In this document: positions 60,705-64,000 of the stretch, piece after piece
Position numbering within the stretch: position 1 is the first letter of the stretch
How the letters are laid out: each line of letters begins with the position of its first letter
NCBI GenBank assembly: GCA_017520825.1
Contig: JAFXEX010000010.1
Location: 1-64,000, forward strand
Direction: 5' to 3'
DNA from: Clostridia bacterium
Lineage (GTDB): Bacteria > Bacillota > Clostridia > Oscillospirales > SIG627
Length of the DNA: 64,000 nucleotides
Program-made: the position numbers and the translations under genes
The notes under the pieces: model-generated
The model's input: the letters and a program-made list of their open reading frames with translations, nothing else
What the model was told of the DNA's origin: nothing
Databases searched by the model: none

Positions 60705-62768
60705 ATGGCTAATATTTTATCGAGACAAATCAGAAACGTATGTCTTCTGGGACATGGTGGAAGTGGAAAGACGTCATTGGTAGAAGCAATGCTCTACTAT
60801 GCAAAGGACACTGACAGATTGGGAAAAACCACCGAAGGAAATACCGTCTGTGACTTTGACCCCGAGGAAATCAAGCGTGAAATGTCAATTTCAGCAGCGA
60901 TTGCACCTATATTTTACGATAACAAGAAGATTAATTTTATAGATACGCCCGGCTATCTTGATTTCAGCGCAGAAATCGAGCAGGCCCTCCGTGTAGTCAG
61001 AAACGCAGTTATAGTTATTGACGCCAAGGCAGGCGTTGAGGTAGGCGCTGAGCTTGCGTGGGAGAGAGCTACTGAAGCAGGCGTTGCAAAGGCGTTCTTT
61101 ATCAACCGTATGGACGAGGACAACATCAACTTTACGGCTATCCTCAATAATCTCAAGGAGCTTTTCGGCAACGTAATATGTCCTCTTTACGTGCCTCTCT
61201 TTGAAAACCACAAGACCGTGGGCTACGTTGATATTATCGCAGTAAAGGCGTATAAGTACGTCAACGGCGTTGCCGAGGAAATTCCCGTTCCCGACCCCAA
61301 CGCAGAGTGGATTTTAGAGTACAGAGCAATGCTCTTCGAGGCTCTTGCACAGACCAGTGACGAGCTTATGCTCAAGTACTTCGACGATATTCCCTTCACC
61401 GACGAAGAGATTACCGACGCCCTTCAGGCAGGACTTAAAATGGGTACGATCGTTCCCGTCTTCTCAGGCTCTGCCACAACTCTTGACGGTATAGATTATT
61501 TTCTTCATAAGGTATCAAAGTCCTTTACCAGCCCCGTTTCAAGAACTCACGAGGTAGGTGAGGACGGCGAGGATATTGAAATCAATCCCGAGGGCGAAAC
61601 CTCACTGTTTATCTTCAAGACTGTTGCCGACCCCTTCGTTGGTAAGATGAGCTTCTTCAAGGTTATGAACGGCTCTCTCAAGAAGGACCAGGTGCTTAAG
61701 AACTCACGCAACGGTCAGGAGGAAAAGATTGCCCGTATCTACTGCGCAAGAGGTAAGAAGCAGACCGAGGTGGATGAAATGGTCTGTGGCGACGTGGGTC
61801 TCACCACCAAGCTTGCCTTTGCTAACACCAACGACACCCTTTCGGTATCGGGCAATATAACCTATCACAAGATAAGCTTCCCCAAGCCCTACTACTCAAT
61901 GGCTATCGAGCCTCTTGCAAAGGGCGACGAGGATAAAATCTCTCAGGGCATTTCCAAGCTTCTTGAAGAGGACCTGAGCCTTAATTACGTTAATAACGCC
62001 GAAACCAAGCAGATGGTTATCTCAGGTCTCGGAGACGTTCATCTCGACGTGCTTTCCTCAAAGCTGAAAACTCGCTTCGGCACCTCCGTTAAGCTTTCAC
62101 CCGAAAAGATTGCCTACCGTGAAACCATAAAGAAGAGCGTTCAGGCAGAGGGTAAGCATAAGAAGCAGTCGGGTGGTCACGGTCAGTACGGACACGTTAA
62201 GATTGAATTCGCGCCCGGCGAGGCAGAGGGTCTTACCTTTACCGAGAGCATCTTCGGTGGCTCGGTACCCAAGAACTTCCACCCTGCAGTTGAAAAGGGA
62301 CTTGTTGAGGCTATGGAAAAGGGCGTTCTGGCAGGCTTCCCCGTGGTTAACCTCAAGGCTAACCTTTACGACGGCTCATACCACGACGTTGACTCTTCGG
62401 AAATGGCGTTCAAGCTTGCAGCACACCTTGCCTATAAAGAGGGCTTGAAGAACGCAAACCCCGTAATCCTTGAGCCTCTTGGCAAGCTTGTTGTAACTGC
62501 TCCCGATAACCTTATGGGAGACGTTATCGGCGACCTTACCAAGCGTCGGGGAAAGGTGCTTGGCACAGACCAGAGCGTTGACAAGAAGGGATATAGCATA
62601 ATCGAGGCAGAGGTTCCCAAGGCTGAAATGTCAAATTACGCCATTCAGCTCCGTGCAGTAACTCAGGGAAGAGCAACCTTTGAATATGCAGTTGAGCGCT
62701 ACGGCGAGGTTCCCTCAAACGTCGCGCAGAAGATTATCGACGAGCATAAGGCAGACGTAGCTGACTAA
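60705..62768 (+). CDS. Elongation factor G-like GTPase (EF-G2 type)
   Basis: 687 residues from ATG 60705 (AGGAGGTAA 8 bases upstream; a GTG two codons earlier is unlikely). All EF-G domains are present: GTPase G1 GHGGSGKTS, G3 DTPGYLDF, domain II (about 280-365), III, IV (GGHGQYGHVKIEF) and V. The G4 motif reads NRMD instead of NKMD. It belongs to the FusA-like second type widespread in Clostridia rather than the rpsL-rpsG-fusA operon EF-G: it stands alone with its own promoter. The role in translation, possibly ribosome recycling or stress, is not settled. Confidence 0.92.
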   Translation: MANILSRQIRNVCLLGHGGSGKTSLVEAMLYYAKDTDRLGKTTEGNTVCDFDPEEIKREMSISAAIAPIFYDNKKINFIDTPGYLDFSAEIEQALRVVRNAVIVIDAKAGVEVGAELAWERATEAGVAKAFFINRMDEDNINFTAILNNLKELFGNVICPLYVPLFENHKTVGYVDIIAVKAYKYVNGVAEEIPVPDPNAEWILEYRAMLFEALAQTSDELMLKYFDDIPFTDEEITDALQAGLKMGTIVPVFSGSATTLDGIDYFLHKVSKSFTSPVSRTHEVGEDGEDIEINPEGETSLFIFKTVADPFVGKMSFFKVMNGSLKKDQVLKNSRNGQEEKIARIYCARGKKQTEVDEMVCGDVGLTTKLAFANTNDTLSVSGNITYHKISFPKPYYSMAIEPLAKGDEDKISQGISKLLEEDLSLNYVNNAETKQMVISGLGDVHLDVLSSKLKTRFGTSVKLSPEKIAYRETIKKSVQAEGKHKKQSGGHGQYGHVKIEFAPGEAEGLTFTESIFGGSVPKNFHPAVEKGLVEAMEKGVLAGFPVVNLKANLYDGSYHDVDSSEMAFKLAAHLAYKEGLKNANPVILEPLGKLVVTAPDNLMGDVIGDLTKRRGKVLGTDQSVDKKGYSIIEAEVPKAEMSNYAIQLRAVTQGRATFEYAVERYGEVPSNVAQKIIDEHKADVAD

Positions 62769-62803
62769 GAAGCCACGCGCGCTTTTAAAAATTTCTTATA
62801 ACG

Positions 62804-62834
62804 AAAATACACACTCGTAAGGGTGTGTATTTTT
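62804..62834 (+). terminator. Terminator of the EF-G paralogue
   Basis: AAAATACACAC and GTGTGTATTTT form an 11-bp stem around a short loop, then TTTATATTG. Confidence 0.88.
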
Positions 62835-62857
62835 ATATTGTTTGGTAAATAATTCTA

Positions 62858-62886
62858 TTGCAAAAAGTATAATAATATGTTATCAT
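62858..62886 (+). promoter_or_regulatory. Promoter for the M29 aminopeptidase gene
   Basis: TTGCAA (62858-62863), 17-bp spacer, TATCAT (62881-62886), 24 bp before the start codon. Confidence 0.65.
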
Positions 62887-62910
62887 AATTCTGTATCCGG
62901 AGGACTTGCT

Positions 62911-64000
62911 ATGAAGAAAAGTGTTTTAAAAAATTACGCCCGTCTTATCGTAAGGTCGGGCATCAATATCGTACCCGGTCAGGACGTGGTTGTCAGAGCC
63001 GACCTTGACCAGCCCGACTTCGTTATGACGGTGGTTGAGGAGTGCTACAAGGCAGGCGCTTGTAAGGTTGAGGTTGAATGGGACGTTCAGCGTCTTACTA
63101 AAATTCATCAGAACTACCGTTCCCTTGACACTCTCTCCACAGTTGAAAAATGGGAGGAGGCGCGTCTGTCACACAGAAGTGAAACACTTCCGTGTATGAT
63201 ATACCTCATCTCCGAGGACCCCGACGGTCTTGACGGCATCGACGGAGAGAAGTACGCAAAGTCCTCGCAGGCAAGATACAAAATTATCAAGCCCTACCGT
63301 GACAAAATGGAGAATAAATATCAATGGTGCATTGCAGCCGTTCCGGGCAAGGCGTGGGCAAAGAAGATGTTCCCCGAGCTTTCTCAATCAAAGGCAGTTG
63401 AAAGGCTCTGGCAGGCAATTTTATATACCTCACGCGCCGACGGACCCGATCCCATCAAGGCTTGGGAGGAGCATAACGCCAACATCCGTTCCCGTTGCGA
63501 ATATCTCAATTCTCTCGGACTTGACAGTCTTGAATATTCCTCTTCAAACGGCACCTCTCTCAAGGTGGGACTTATTGACGGCGCAATATTTATGGGTGGT
63601 TGCGAGGATACGCTTCTCGGCAAGCCCTTTAACGCCAATATTCCCAGCGAGGAAGTGTTCATTTCTCCCGACAGAAGCAGGGCAGAGGGAATAGTTTATT
63701 CCACACGCCCGTTGTCCTATAACGGCCAGCTTATCGAGAATTTCTCAATCCGATTTGAAAATGGAAAAGCAGTTGAGGCTCACGCCGAAAAGAACGAGGA
63801 GCTTCTCAATCAGCTTATAAATATGGACGAGGGCTCGGCGTATCTGGGTGAATGCGCTCTCGTGCCCTACGATTCACCCATACGCAACTCCGAGCTTACC
63901 TTTTACAACACTCTTTTTGACGAAAACGCCGCCTGCCACCTTGCACTGGGCGCAGGCTTTACCAATACCCTTCTGGGATACGATAAGCTTACCCTTGAGG
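62911..64000 (+). CDS. M29-family aminopeptidase, 3' end outside window
   Basis: The first 363 residues of an aminopeptidase T/AmpS-like metalloenzyme; the frame is still open at the window end. The N terminus (MKKSVLKNYARLIVRSGINI) and the later metal-site region (LGECALVPYDSPI, with Glu, and FYNTLFDENAACHLALGAGF, with His) fit the family, whose members are about 410 residues long. CCGGAGG lies 9 bases before the ATG. Likely cytoplasmic peptide trimming. Confidence 0.92.
   Translation, partial: MKKSVLKNYARLIVRSGINIVPGQDVVVRADLDQPDFVMTVVEECYKAGACKVEVEWDVQRLTKIHQNYRSLDTLSTVEKWEEARLSHRSETLPCMIYLISEDPDGLDGIDGEKYAKSSQARYKIIKPYRDKMENKYQWCIAAVPGKAWAKKMFPELSQSKAVERLWQAILYTSRADGPDPIKAWEEHNANIRSRCEYLNSLGLDSLEYSSSNGTSLKVGLIDGAIFMGGCEDTLLGKPFNANIPSEEVFISPDRSRAEGIVYSTRPLSYNGQLIENFSIRFENGKAVEAHAEKNEELLNQLINMDEGSAYLGECALVPYDSPIRNSELTFYNTLFDENAACHLALGAGFTNTLLGYDKLTLE

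Overview
The window reads as a chromosomal segment of a low-to-mid GC Gram-positive anaerobe of the class Clostridia, probably an Oscillospirales/Ruminococcus-like gut lineage. The evidence is the gene content: WhiA, HprK, a SpoIIIE/FtsK translocase, type III glutamine synthetase, a CdaR/PucR regulator, a stand-alone CofE-like ligase, an M29 aminopeptidase, strong AGGAGG ribosome binding sites, and 17-bp-spaced TTGACA/TATAAT promoters. No rRNA, tRNA or CRISPR array was seen. The genus-level placement is inference.

Layout. 1-700: end of a SLOG-fold gene and a divergent small Xre regulator with repeated CGATATATCG sites between them. 769-11099 (all minus): ftsE-ftsX-M23 hydrolase-ctp-greA-lysS, then rsmE-membrane protein-CdaR regulator, prmA and a small P-loop protein. 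11213-14573 (minus): a phage-derived block with terminase small and large subunits and a serine recombinase. 15020-19924 (minus): pgi, an esterase, glnN and acpP, separated by repeats. 20315-24443: a second Xre gene and a heterodimeric ABC exporter whose second subunit has a degenerate ATP site. 24570-27250: a phage-type replication gene with a lambda-like origin inside it, then a RelB/YafQ toxin-antitoxin pair and a membrane protein lying between 25-bp direct repeats. 27220-36034: ftsK/spoIIIE, nfeD-SPFH pair, an orphan msmX/ugpC ATPase and tex. 36166-37669: a frameshifted DUF975-like membrane gene and an amidohydrolase. 37875: a BRO-N/DinD-like gene. 38757-50382 (plus): a dense run hprK-murB-whiA-dnaE-pbp1A-CPBP protease-zinc-ribbon protein-tadA-amidohydrolase, many with start/stop overlaps. 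50515-64000: cofE-like, a P-type ATPase relative that has lost its catalytic motifs, gpmI, a DUF1854-associated ABC exporter pair, an EF-G paralogue and an M29 aminopeptidase cut by the window end.

The intergenic DNA is unusual. Three repeat families recur: (A) AT-rich elements with GAATGCA-type tandem 7-mers and two small hairpins, (B) arrays of tiny hairpins separated by a constant ATATCGC (or ATAACT) spacer, and (C) a ~235-bp element with ~25-bp imperfect terminal inverted repeats and several internal hairpins.

The most interesting items are: (1) an intact but catalytically stripped P-type ATPase relative with no actuator domain (51993-53516); (2) a pair of phage-type operons 10 kb apart (terminase and replication gene) that share one promoter carrying four helically phased TGTCA repeats and a family C leader; (3) a lambda-like iteron origin embedded in the replication gene; (4) the micro-hairpin arrays; and (5) a DUF975-like gene whose frame break falls exactly at a CTT TGA, the core of the prfB frameshift site.
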